A DNA stretch of 64,000 nt from positions 4,482,963 to 4,546,962 of the forward strand of contig NZ_CP084028.1 in the NCBI RefSeq assembly GCF_020181595.1, given 5' to 3'. The translations under genes were made by a program, and so were the position numbers. This stretch comes from [Mycobacterium] vasticus (lineage in GTDB: Bacteria; Actinomycetota; Actinomycetes; Mycobacteriales; Mycobacteriaceae). The notes under the pieces were generated by a model, which saw only the letters and a program-made list of their open reading frames with translations, was not told where the DNA came from and made no database searches. Below are positions 38,267 through 46,597 of this stretch, one piece after another (position 1 is the stretch's first letter; every line of letters begins with the position of its first letter).

Positions 38267-39727
38267 CTAGTGGACCCGGACGATGATCTCGGAGTGACCC
38301 AGGCGGATCACGTCGCCGTCGGCCAGCTGCCACTCCTGCACCGGGGCGTTGTTCACCGTGGTGCCGTTGGTGGAGTTCAGATCGGACAGCAGTGCCACCC
38401 GGCCGTCCCAACGAATCTCCAGGTGCCGGCGCGAGACCCCGGTGTCGGGCAGCCGGAACTGGGCGTCCTGGCCGCGGCCGACCACGTTGGCGCCTTCGTG
38501 CAGCTGGTAGGTGCGGCCGCTGCCGTCGTCGAGCTGCAGGGTGACCGACGCCGGAGCCGAGTAGGCGCGCTGCCCGTAACCGCCTTGGTCGCCGTAGCCG
38601 CCCTGCGGCTCGCCGTACCCGCCGGGGGCGGGCTGCCCGTAGTCCTGGCCGTAGCCGCCACCCTGGGGTTCGCCGTAGCCGCTGGGGGCCTGTTGGCCGT
38701 AGTCCTGGCCGTAGTCGTAGCCGGGAGCGGCGGCAGGGGCCTGCTGGCCGTAGTCATAGCCGGGCTGGCCTGCGGGCTGGGAGTAGTCCTGCCGACCGTA
38801 GGACGGCGCGCCCTGGTCGGGGTAGGACTGCCGCTGCTCCTCGGGGTAGGAGTAGTCGTTGCCGTAGCCGGGCTGACTGCCGGGGTACCCCTGCTGCGGC
38901 TGCGGGTAGCCCTGGGGCGCCTGGGGAGCTGCCTGAGAGCCGTAGCCGCCCTGGTCCGGGTAGGAGGGGCGCTGGTCATAGCCGGAGGGTGCGCCCTGAG
39001 GCGGGCCCTGGGGTGCGCCGTAGCCGCCCTGGCCGCCGTGGCCGCCCGGGTAGCCCTGCTCGTAGCCGCCCTGCTCGTAGCCGCCCTGGCGCGGCGGGGC
39101 GTAGCCGCCAGGACCACCCGGGGCCTGCTGGTAGGGGTCGGGCTCGGGGGCGTAGTGCCCGCCGCGGCCTTCGTCGGCCGGCCGGCCGTAGCGCGGGTCG
39201 TAGTAGTCGTCGCCCGGACGGTCCTGACCGTGGGCGCCGCGGTAGCTCGGGTTATCGGTCATCGGTGACACTCCTGATTCTGCGACAGACGCATGCTCGG
39301 ATAGGGGCGGGCGGGGTTCATCGACCGGCTGGCTGGGGCGGGCATCCGGATTGACAGCGCCTCGGGTGCGGACCTGACCGGTACGCAGACTCGGCGACTG
39401 CTCGAACCGGACAACCACATCACCATACGTTTGCCACCCCTGTTCGCCGATGTGTCCGGCCAAGTGCCGGGCGAAGGCCTTCGACGTCAGATCCTGGTCG
39501 GCGCCCACATTGTCGTAGTCGTCCACACCGAGGGTAATGACGTATTCGTTGGGTGCCAAAAGTTGATTGCCGGCCAATGCGCGCACTCCGGCGGCGGCTT
39601 CCCGGCGCAGGGCAGCCTCAACGTCCTCGGGGACCACTTCCCCTCCGAAGACCTTGGCCATCGCATCCTCCACGGCGGATTCGAGCTTGCGCTCGATGCG
39701 CTGAACCAGCCCATGTCGGCTGTCCAT
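38267..39727 (-). CDS. fhaA: FHA-domain signalling protein FhaA
   Basis: The 486-residue product has an N-terminal FhaA-specific DUF3662 domain (about 1-115, from VQRIERKLESAVEDAM). A long low-complexity region of Gly/Tyr/Pro/Gln repeats (about 150-385, many GGYG and PQGY units) follows. The C-terminal FHA domain is at about 395-486, with GRGQDAQFRLPD, SRRHLEI and LNSTNGTTVNN. The FHA domain binds the phosphorylated pseudokinase of MurJ to restrain peptidoglycan synthesis. The 164-bp gap to fhaB probably holds the operon promoter. Confidence 0.96.
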   Translation of the reverse strand: MDSRHGLVQRIERKLESAVEDAMAKVFGGEVVPEDVEAALRREAAAGVRALAGNQLLAPNEYVITLGVDDYDNVGADQDLTSKAFARHLAGHIGEQGWQTYGDVVVRFEQSPSLRTGQVRTRGAVNPDARPSQPVDEPRPPLSEHASVAESGVSPMTDNPSYRGAHGQDRPGDDYYDPRYGRPADEGRGGHYAPEPDPYQQAPGGPGGYAPPRQGGYEQGGYEQGYPGGHGGQGGYGAPQGPPQGAPSGYDQRPSYPDQGGYGSQAAPQAPQGYPQPQQGYPGSQPGYGNDYSYPEEQRQSYPDQGAPSYGRQDYSQPAGQPGYDYGQQAPAAAPGYDYGQDYGQQAPSGYGEPQGGGYGQDYGQPAPGGYGEPQGGYGDQGGYGQRAYSAPASVTLQLDDGSGRTYQLHEGANVVGRGQDAQFRLPDTGVSRRHLEIRWDGRVALLSDLNSTNGTTVNNAPVQEWQLADGDVIRLGHSEIIVRVH

Positions 39728-39987
39728 CCGCTGTCCGCCTTACTCGCCGTCATCACGTCTGTTGGGTGGGCGAGCGCCGACGCGGCGTGTCGCCCGACTG
39801 CATCCGCCCTGCACATGGTATCGACCCGGTAAGCCGCGGCGGCACCCTAAATCGGCGGAGAATCGGATAAGACCAGGTCACGATGGGGTCACGGCGAGCG
39901 GTTCGTGGCCACCACCACGGTGGGCGGCGGTGCTCCAACCGCTGGGAAGGGGCCCCGCGCGGTCGTGATACGCTCCCCCGGTCGCTC

Positions 39988-40070
39988 GGGCGAGTGGCGG
40001 AATGGCAGACGCGCTGGCTTCAGGTGCCAGTGTCCTTCGGGACGTGGGGGTTCAAGTCCCCCTTCGCCCA
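39988..40070 (+). tRNA. leuT: tRNA-Leu (CAG)
   Basis: This is an 83-nt class II tRNA with acceptor GGGCGAG/TTCGCCC, anticodon stem CTGGC/GCCAG and anticodon CAG at 40021-40023. The variable arm is TGTCCTTCGGGACG, and the T-arm is GGGGG-TTCAAGT-CCCCC. CCA is not encoded. It marks the right edge of the conserved origin region; the accessory block begins after it. Confidence 0.97.
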
Positions 40071-40087
40071 CAAAATTTCGACGGGAT

Positions 40088-40115
40088 GGCCCCGGCCCTA
40101 TGGTCGGGGCCTTTT
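40088..40115 (+). terminator. Rho-independent terminator after tRNA-Leu
   Basis: GGCCCCGGCC (40088-40097) pairs with GGTCGGGGCC (40102-40111; one G-T pair) over a 4-nt loop and is followed by TTTT (40112-40115). It lies 18 nt after the tRNA. Confidence 0.85.
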
Positions 40116-40139
40116 CTGTGGAGGCCTTTTCTGGGGGGC

Positions 40140-40757
40140 CTACTCCCCCACCGGGGCCTGGCGCAGCCCCGGCAGCACGTAGCGCCGCAGATGGCGCCGT
40201 ACCGCCGCCGGGTCGTCGGGGTCGATGTGGTTGCCCGGGACGCTGCCCAGGCTGATCATCACCCGTGCCAACCACTCGCTGGCCTCGGGCAGGTCGGTGT
40301 CGGGGTGGATGTCGCCCTCAGCGGCGGCGGCGGCCACGAACGGATACCAGAACCCCGCGAGGTCGGGCACCAATTCGTGGACCCCGGCCCCGACGCAGGC
40401 GGCGAACTCGTCGGGTTCGGAGGTGCGCAACCGCAGCAGCAGCGTGCCGGGGTCGTCGTAGGCGCGGCGCCCGATGTGCACGCCGGCCACCAGCCGGTCC
40501 TCGAAGCTTTCCAGGGTGGAGAGCTCGGCACGCGATTTGGCCCAGCTGGCCTCGATCAGCCGGATGATCCCGGCGCCGACGAGCGCGGGTTTGTCGGGGA
40601 ACTTCCGGTACAGCCAGGCGCGCGAAACCCCGGCGCGCTCGGCGACGTCGGTCATGGTCGTGGCCCGAATACCCTTCTCGGCCAACAGTTGTTCCGTCGC
40701 ATCCAGGAGCCGGTCGGTGGTCGACGGCGTCGCCCCCGCCGGCGTCTTTGCGTCCAC
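40140..40757 (-). CDS. TetR/AcrR-family transcriptional repressor
   Basis: The 205-residue product has a TetR DNA-binding domain at the N terminus (about 14-62: LLDATEQLLAEKGIRATTM, then recognition helix RAGVSRAWLYRKFPDK) and an all-helical ligand domain after it. The GTG at 40757 has GGAGGTGA 3 nt upstream. It is divergent from the monooxygenase operon with a 124-bp gap holding two inverted-repeat operators. It most likely represses itself and the operon until a substrate binds; the ligand is unknown. Confidence 0.93.
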   Translation of the reverse strand: MDAKTPAGATPSTTDRLLDATEQLLAEKGIRATTMTDVAERAGVSRAWLYRKFPDKPALVGAGIIRLIEASWAKSRAELSTLESFEDRLVAGVHIGRRAYDDPGTLLLRLRTSEPDEFAACVGAGVHELVPDLAGFWYPFVAAAAAEGDIHPDTDLPEASEWLARVMISLGSVPGNHIDPDDPAAVRRHLRRYVLPGLRQAPVGE

Positions 40758-40790
40758 GGCTCACCTCCTGCGGCAGAAGCGTAGCAAGGG

Positions 40791-40818
40791 AGTAGACAGG
40801 TTTGAAGATCTGTGTACT
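40791..40818. promoter_or_regulatory. Putative TetR operator 1
   Basis: AGTAGACAG (40791-40799) and CTGTGTACT (40810-40818) form a 9-bp inverted repeat with one mismatch and a 10-bp spacer. It overlaps TACTAT (40815-40820), a -10 candidate for the monooxygenase operon. Confidence 0.65.
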
Positions 40819-40835
40819 ATGACGAATCGCGCCCT

Positions 40836-40861
40836 GTAGACACTTCTGCAAACGTGTCTAC
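40836..40861. promoter_or_regulatory. Putative TetR operator 2
   Basis: GTAGACAC (40836-40843) and GTGTCTAC (40854-40861) form a perfect 8-bp inverted repeat with a 10-bp spacer. It shares the half-site GTAGACA and the spacer length with operator 1, 44 bp centre to centre. It lies just upstream of the GGAGG ribosome site of the monooxygenase gene. Confidence 0.7.
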
Positions 40862-40881
40862 CCCCGATTCCGGAGGTTCCC

Positions 40882-42252
40882 ATGCACACACCCCGCACCG
40901 CGATCATCGGTGCCGGCATCAGCGGCCTGACCGCCGGCAAGATGCTGTCCGACTACGCCGTCGACTACACCTGCTTCGAATCCTCCGACCGGATCGGCGG
41001 CAACTGGGCGTTCGGCAACCCCAACGGGCACTCCAGCGCCTACCGGTCCCTGCACATCGACACCTCCAAGCACCAGCTGTCGTTCCGGGACTTCCCGATG
41101 CCCGCCGACTACCCCGACTTCCTGCACCACACCCTGGTCAAGGAGTACCTGGAGTCCTACGCCGAGGCGTTCGCGCTCAAGCGCAACATCGAGTTCGGCA
41201 CCGAGGTCACCCACGCGCAGCGGCTGCCCGGCGGCGGTTGGGAACTGGAACTCACCGGCGGCAATCGCGAGCGGTTCGACCTGCTGGTCGTCGCCAACGG
41301 CCACCACTGGGACCCGCGTTACCCGGAATTCCCCGGTGAGTTCAGCGGTGAGACCCTGCACGCGCACCACTACATCGACCCGAAGACGCCGCTGCAGTTC
41401 TCCGGCAAGCGCATCCTGGTCGTGGGCCTGGGCAACAGCGCCGCCGACATCGCCGTCGAACTGTCATCGAGGACCCTCGAGAACGAACTGACCCTGTCGA
41501 CGCGTTCCGGAGCCTGGATCGTGCCGAAGTATGTGGCCGGCAAGCCCGCCGACAAGTACTACCGGACCAGTCCCTATGTGCCGTTGTCCTGGCAGCGCAA
41601 GGTCGCCCAGTGGGCCCAGCCGATCATGTCCGGCCGGCCCGAGGATCTCGGCCTGCCGACGCCCAACCACAAATTCTTCGAGGCGCACCCCACCCAGTCG
41701 ATGGAGCTGCCGTTCCGGCTGGGGTCCGGCGACGTCGTCCCGAAGCCGAACATCAGCCGGCTCGACGGCGACACCGTGCACTTCACCGACGGCACCAGCG
41801 GCCAGTTCGACATCATCATCTACGCCACCGGCTACAACATCACCTTCCCGTTCTTCGACGAGTCGTTCATCAGCGCGCCGGACAACCGGATGGACCTGTA
41901 CAAGAGGATGTTCTATCCCGGTATCGACGACCTGGTGTTCGCCGGATTCGCCCAATCCACCCCCACCCTGTTCCCGTTTGTGGAGTCCCAGGCCCGCCTG
42001 GTCGGTGCCTACGCCGCCGGCCGCTACCGGCTGCCGTCGGTGGCCGAGATGCGCCGGGTGATCACCGCCGACATGCGCAAGTACACCGGCCACATGATGG
42101 ACACCCCGCGGCACACCCAGCAGGTCGACTACTTCCTCTACGAGCACGACATGCGCACCCGCGAGATCCCGGGCGGGGCGAAGCGGGCGGCTCGGCTCGG
42201 CGGGCCGGTGTGGGCCGGGGTCGCCGCGACGCAGATCGGAGCAACCGCGTGA
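40882..42252 (+). CDS. Flavin-containing monooxygenase
   Basis: The 456-residue product has an FAD-binding GAGISG at residues 10-15 and the family fingerprint FSGETLHAHHY at 154-164. This is the FxGxxxHxxxY form of flavin monooxygenases, whereas type I Baeyer-Villiger enzymes have W at the last place. The NADPH-binding GLGNSA lies at 182-187. It would oxygenate a nitrogen, sulfur or carbonyl substrate with O2 and NADPH. First gene of a five-gene operon; GGAGG precedes the ATG, and the stop overlaps the next start (GTGA). The substrate is unknown; a ketone is plausible from the neighbours. Confidence 0.9.
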   Translation: MHTPRTAIIGAGISGLTAGKMLSDYAVDYTCFESSDRIGGNWAFGNPNGHSSAYRSLHIDTSKHQLSFRDFPMPADYPDFLHHTLVKEYLESYAEAFALKRNIEFGTEVTHAQRLPGGGWELELTGGNRERFDLLVVANGHHWDPRYPEFPGEFSGETLHAHHYIDPKTPLQFSGKRILVVGLGNSAADIAVELSSRTLENELTLSTRSGAWIVPKYVAGKPADKYYRTSPYVPLSWQRKVAQWAQPIMSGRPEDLGLPTPNHKFFEAHPTQSMELPFRLGSGDVVPKPNISRLDGDTVHFTDGTSGQFDIIIYATGYNITFPFFDESFISAPDNRMDLYKRMFYPGIDDLVFAGFAQSTPTLFPFVESQARLVGAYAAGRYRLPSVAEMRRVITADMRKYTGHMMDTPRHTQQVDYFLYEHDMRTREIPGGAKRAARLGGPVWAGVAATQIGATA

Positions 42253-43166
42253 GCACGACGATCCGATTCGACAGTGGCGGGGCGACGTGCGTCGGCCAGT
42301 TCTTCCCGGCCGCCAAGCAGCTCGGCGAGAACGGCTCGCCGGTGGTGGTGCTCGGGCACGGCCTGGGCGGCACCGTCGACTCCGGACTGATCCCGTTCGC
42401 CGAAGCGTTGAGCGCGGCCGGATTCGCCGCGTTCGCCTTCGACTACCGCTACTTCGGGGCATCGGAAGGGCAGCCCCGGCAACGGATTTCGATGAAGGAA
42501 CAGATCGCCGACTTCCGCGCGGCCTGCACAACCGCGGCCCAGCAGCCCGGCGTCGACCCGACCCGCGTCGTGCTGTGGGGCGTGTCGCTGGCCGGCGGCC
42601 ACGTCTTCGAGCTGGCCGCCACGCTGCCCGGCGTGGCCGCCGCCATCTCGCTGACCCCGATCGTCAGCGGCCCGGCCGCCGCCGTCGCCGCACTGCCGCA
42701 GCACCGGCCGTCGACCATGCTGCGTTCGACGGTGACGGGCTGGCGCAGCGCGCTGTCGCAGCGCACCGGCGGGCCGCCGGCCACCATCGCGTTGGTGGGC
42801 CGCCCCGGCGAGCTGGCCACCCTGACCCCCGACGGCTACTACGAGGCCTACACCGCGATGGCGGGTCCCACCTGGCGCAACGAGATCGACGCGCAGGTCG
42901 GCGTCCAGCTGGGCGGCTACCGCCCGGGGCGCCACGCCGCCGCCATCGCCTGTCCGATGCTGGTGCAGATCGCCGACTCCGACCGCTGCGCTCCCCCGCA
43001 CTCCGCTGCCAAGGCGGCATTCGCCGCGCGCGCCGAAGTGCGGCACTACCCGTGTGATCACTTCGACGTCTTTCCCGGCCGCGAATGGTTCGACCACGTG
43101 ATCGACCACCAGATCGTCTTTTTGGCCCGCCATCTCGGTCCGACGACCGCTACCGTCACGGGCTAG
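42249..43166 (+). CDS. Alpha/beta hydrolase
   Basis: The 305-residue product has the oxyanion motif HGLGG (residues 37-41), the nucleophile elbow GVSLAGG with Ser113, a likely acid at Asp243 or Asp245 and the catalytic His271 in DHFDVF. It resembles dienelactone-hydrolase-like or esterase enzymes of catabolic operons and may cleave the ester or lactone made by the upstream monooxygenase. The GTG start at 42249 overlaps the previous stop by 4 nt. Confidence 0.88.
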   Translation: MSTTIRFDSGGATCVGQFFPAAKQLGENGSPVVVLGHGLGGTVDSGLIPFAEALSAAGFAAFAFDYRYFGASEGQPRQRISMKEQIADFRAACTTAAQQPGVDPTRVVLWGVSLAGGHVFELAATLPGVAAAISLTPIVSGPAAAVAALPQHRPSTMLRSTVTGWRSALSQRTGGPPATIALVGRPGELATLTPDGYYEAYTAMAGPTWRNEIDAQVGVQLGGYRPGRHAAAIACPMLVQIADSDRCAPPHSAAKAAFAARAEVRHYPCDHFDVFPGREWFDHVIDHQIVFLARHLGPTTATVTG

Positions 43167-43172
43167 GAGGTA

Positions 43173-44780
43173 GTGGTGGCAGAGACGATGCAGGAATTGC
43201 TCGCGCAGCGCGCCGAGCAGGACGGTCCGGCGGTGCTGCACCGCGTCGCCGACGGCGAGCAGCTGCGCTGGACGTGGCGCGAGTACGTCGACCGCGCCTC
43301 GCGGCACGCGGCGGCACTGCTGGCCAGGGCCGACACCGCCCGCCCGGTGCACGTCGGTGCCCTGCTGGGCAACACCCCGGCGATGCTGACCGCCTTGGCC
43401 GGCGCCGCACTGGGTGGCTACGTGCTGTGCGGGGTCAACAGCACCCGGCGCGGCTCGGCGCTCGTCGGTGACCTGCGCACCGCCGACGCGCAGATCCTGC
43501 TGGTCGACGCCGAGCACCGCGAGCTGCTGGCCGGCCTGGACCTGGCCGGGATCACCGTCATCGACGTCGACGACCCAGCCTGGGCGCAGGCCTGTGCCGA
43601 CGCCGGCGAGCTGACCCCGCACCGCCGTGCGACGGCGATGGATCCGTTCGTGATGATCTTCACCTCGGGCACCAGCGGTGACCCCAAGGCGGTGCTGGTC
43701 AACCACTTCATGGTGCTGGTCGCCGGCCAGAATCTCACCGAACGCTTCGGCCTGGGACCCGACGACGTCGCCTACCTGTCGATGCCGCTGTTCCACTCCA
43801 ATGCGATCGTGGCCGGGTTCGCACCCGCGGTGGCCTCCGGTGCGGCGATGGCGCTGGCCAAGTTCTCCGCGTCCCGGTTCCTCTCCGACATCCGTTGTTA
43901 CGGAGCCACATACATGAACTACGTGGGCAAGCCGTTGGCCTATGTGCTGGCCCACCCGGAGCAGTCCGACGATGCGGACAACACGCTGCGGGTGGCGTTC
44001 GGCAATGAGGGCTCCGACCGGGATATCGCCGAGTTCGCCCGGCGTTTCGGCGCCCAGGTCGTCGACGCGTTCGGTTCCACCGAGAACGCCGTCATCATCA
44101 CCCGCGAGGACGGCACCCCGCCCGGATCGGTGGGGCGCGGCCTGCCCGGCGTCGCGGTGTACCGCAGTGACCCGCTCGGTGAGTGCCCGAGGGCCCGCTT
44201 CGACGAGCACGGTGCGCTGGCCAATGCGGACGAGGCGATCGGTGAGCTGGTCAACACCACCGGCGCGGGCTTCTTCTCCGGTTACTACAACAATGAGTCC
44301 GCCACCGCCGAGCGGCTGCGTCACGGCATGTATTGGTCGGGCGACCTCGGCTACGCCGACGCCGACGGCTGGATCTATCTGGCCGGGCGCACCGCCGACT
44401 GGATGCGGGTGGACGGCGAGAACCTGGCGGCCGCACCCATTGAGCGAATACTGATGCGCCACAACGACATCAGCCATGTCGCAGTGTATGCGGTGCCGGA
44501 CGACCAGGTCGGCGACCAGGTGATGGCCGCACTGGTACTGCGCGACGGCGCGCAGTTGTCCCCGACCGGCTTCGTCGACTTCCTCGCCGCTCAGGAGGAC
44601 CTCTCCCCCAAGGCGTGGCCGCGCTATGTCCGGCTCACCGCGCAGCTGCCCATGACGGCCACCAACAAGATCCTCAAGCGCACCCTCGTGGCGCAGGGCA
44701 CCGACGTCGGCGCCGACACTGTGTGGGTTCGCCCCGGCCGGGAACGCAGCTATTCGACGACGACGGGAGCCACCCCATGA
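43173..44780 (+). CDS. FadD17-like acyl-CoA synthetase
   Basis: This 535-residue ANL-superfamily ligase activates a carboxylic acid with ATP and attaches CoA. The AMP-binding loop TSGTSGDPKAV is near residues 162-172; the A5 motif GSTEN, the hinge-region GRTADWMRVDGEN and the C-terminal catalytic lysine in TNKILKR are all visible. Overall sequence pattern resembles FadD17 of M. tuberculosis, an enzyme of the steroid side-chain pathway. AGGAGG lies at 43165-43170; either GTG 43173 or GTG 43176 could be the start. The stop overlaps the SDR gene (ATGA). Confidence 0.88.
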   Translation: MVAETMQELLAQRAEQDGPAVLHRVADGEQLRWTWREYVDRASRHAAALLARADTARPVHVGALLGNTPAMLTALAGAALGGYVLCGVNSTRRGSALVGDLRTADAQILLVDAEHRELLAGLDLAGITVIDVDDPAWAQACADAGELTPHRRATAMDPFVMIFTSGTSGDPKAVLVNHFMVLVAGQNLTERFGLGPDDVAYLSMPLFHSNAIVAGFAPAVASGAAMALAKFSASRFLSDIRCYGATYMNYVGKPLAYVLAHPEQSDDADNTLRVAFGNEGSDRDIAEFARRFGAQVVDAFGSTENAVIITREDGTPPGSVGRGLPGVAVYRSDPLGECPRARFDEHGALANADEAIGELVNTTGAGFFSGYYNNESATAERLRHGMYWSGDLGYADADGWIYLAGRTADWMRVDGENLAAAPIERILMRHNDISHVAVYAVPDDQVGDQVMAALVLRDGAQLSPTGFVDFLAAQEDLSPKAWPRYVRLTAQLPMTATNKILKRTLVAQGTDVGADTVWVRPGRERSYSTTTGATP

Positions 44781-45550
44781 CCGACCGATCTGTCGCCCTG
44801 ATCGTCGGCGGCGCCTCGGGAATCGGACTGGCCAGCGCGCATGCGCTGGCGCAGCGCGGCGACCACGTGGTGATCGCCGACATCAATGCCGAGGCCGCCC
44901 ACGCCCGCGCCGCCGAACTCGGTGAGGGGGCCAGCGCGATCGCCGCCGATGTGACCGATGAGGCAAGTGTCGCAGCGGCTTTCGCGGCCGCACGCGAAGT
45001 CGGCCCGGTGCGCAGCGTGGTCAGTTGCGCGGGCCTGTCGATCATCGGGCCGATCGCCGATATCGAGTTGTCCGGCTGGCAGACCACCATCGACGTCTGC
45101 CTCACCGGCACCATGCTGGTGATCAAGCATGCGGCACGCAACATCGAAGACGGCGGCAGTGTGGTCGCGATCTCGTCACTCAACGGCCGCCAGCCCGGTA
45201 CCACGATGGCCGCCTACTGCAGCGCCAAAGCCGGTGTGCTGATGCTGATTCAGGTGGCAGCCCTGGAATTGGGCGCCCGCGGCATCCGGGTGAACGCGGT
45301 CTCCCCCGGCCTGGTCGACACTCCCCTGGTCGCCGGTCTGGCGATGGTTCCCGGCTTGACCGACGAGTACATCGAGAACACCCCGCTCGGGCGCGAGGGT
45401 GTGCCGGACGACATCGCCCAGGCCGTGGAATTCCTGACCTCGCAGCGGGCCTCCTGGATCACCGGTTCGGCCTTCGACATCAACGGCGGTGCGCACCTGA
45501 TGCGCTACCCCGACGTGCTCGGCAAAGTTCAGGCGTTAGCAGGGAGTTGA
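44777..45550 (+). CDS. Short-chain dehydrogenase/reductase
   Basis: The 257-residue classical SDR has a cofactor loop GGASGIG at 11-17, catalytic Ser134 (or Ser133), Tyr147 and Lys151 (YCSAK) and the PGLVDT segment. The position normally held by the structural Asn of the catalytic tetrad appears to be Cys108 (VCLTG). Asp at the end of the second strand (VVIADIN) suggests NAD rather than NADP. It likely oxidises or reduces an alcohol/ketone in the same pathway. Confidence 0.9.
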   Translation: MTDRSVALIVGGASGIGLASAHALAQRGDHVVIADINAEAAHARAAELGEGASAIAADVTDEASVAAAFAAAREVGPVRSVVSCAGLSIIGPIADIELSGWQTTIDVCLTGTMLVIKHAARNIEDGGSVVAISSLNGRQPGTTMAAYCSAKAGVLMLIQVAALELGARGIRVNAVSPGLVDTPLVAGLAMVPGLTDEYIENTPLGREGVPDDIAQAVEFLTSQRASWITGSAFDINGGAHLMRYPDVLGKVQALAGS

Positions 45551-45554
45551 TCAA

Positions 45555-46580
45555 ATGCGCAGTGTCGTAATCGATGCCCCCGGTTCGATCCGGGTGGACA
45601 CCCGGCCCGACGCGGAGCTGCCCGGGGCGGACGGCGCCGTGGTGGCGGTGACCGCGGCCGCGATCTGCGGGTCGGATCTGCACTTCTACGAAGGCGATTA
45701 CCCTCTGGTCGACGCGGTGCCGCTGGGCCATGAGGCGATCGGCACCGTGGTCGAGGTGGGGTCCCAGGTGAGCTCGGTGCGTGCCGGCGACCGGGTGATG
45801 GTGTCCTCGGTGGCGGGCTGCGGGCACTGCGCCGGCTGCGGCACGCTGGACCCGATCCGGTGTCATTCGGGACCGCTGATCTTCGGCTCCGGCGCACTCG
45901 GCGGCGCGCAGTCGGAGCTGCTTGCGGTGCCGGGCGCCGACTTTCAGCTGGCGAAGATCCCCGAGGGCATCAGCGTCGAGCAGGCCCTGCTGCTCACCGA
46001 CAACCTCGCCACCGGGTGGGCGGCCGCACAGCGGGCCGACATTCCGGTCGGCGGCACGGTCGCGGTGATCGGACTGGGCGCGGTCGGCCTGTGCGCCGGG
46101 ATCAGTGCACTGTTCCTCGGTGCGGCAACGGTTCTCGGCATCGACCCGGTGGCGCAGCGCCGGGAGCGGGCGGCGGGCATGGGGATGACTCCGGCGGAGC
46201 CGTCGACCACGGCCGCGGCGATGGAGCTGACCGGTGGGCGCGGTGTGGACGCGGTGATCGACGCGGTCGGCTCCGACACCACCATGACCGACGCCCTGAC
46301 TGCGGTGCGCGCCGGGGGAACGGTGTCGGTGGTCGGCGTGCACGACCTGCAGCCCTTCCCGTTCCCGGCGCTGGCGGCGCTGGTCCGCAGCGTCACGCTG
46401 CGGATGACCACCGCGCCGGTGCAGCAGACCTGGCCGCAGCTGGTGCCGCTGCTGGCCTCCGGGCGGCTGAAGGCGGACGGTATCTTCACCACCGAGATGG
46501 CCCTGGACGACGCGGCCGAGGCGTATCGGGCGGTGGCTGCCCGATCGGGGGACGTCGTGAAGGTGCTTCTCACGCCGTAG
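45555..46580 (+). CDS. Zinc-dependent alcohol dehydrogenase (MDR family)
   Basis: The 341-residue product has catalytic zinc ligands Cys38 and His59-Glu60 (GHE). The four structural-zinc cysteines are Cys89, 92, 95 and 103, and the nucleotide-binding motif is GLGAVG. It oxidises an alcohol with NAD(P). It lies 4 nt after the SDR stop, as the last gene of the operon, and is convergent with the RES toxin gene. Confidence 0.92.
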   Translation: MRSVVIDAPGSIRVDTRPDAELPGADGAVVAVTAAAICGSDLHFYEGDYPLVDAVPLGHEAIGTVVEVGSQVSSVRAGDRVMVSSVAGCGHCAGCGTLDPIRCHSGPLIFGSGALGGAQSELLAVPGADFQLAKIPEGISVEQALLLTDNLATGWAAAQRADIPVGGTVAVIGLGAVGLCAGISALFLGAATVLGIDPVAQRRERAAGMGMTPAEPSTTAAAMELTGGRGVDAVIDAVGSDTTMTDALTAVRAGGTVSVVGVHDLQPFPFPALAALVRSVTLRMTTAPVQQTWPQLVPLLASGRLKADGIFTTEMALDDAAEAYRAVAARSGDVVKVLLTP

Positions 46581-46597
46581 CGTTCAGGTGCCGGTCA

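Noticed and set aside
38580..39120. Non-coding tandem repeat region
   Set aside because: The repeats are the Gly/Tyr/Gln-rich coding part of FhaA, which is normal for this protein.
39961..40140. Integrase attachment site at tRNA-Leu with a duplicated 3' end
   Set aside because: The accessory block begins just after the tRNA, but no integrase gene and no direct repeat of the tRNA 3' end was seen further right.
42138..44477. 779-codon minus-strand frame opposite the hydrolase and FadD genes
   Set aside because: The plus strand has clear catalytic motifs and 4-nt gene overlaps; the antisense product has none.
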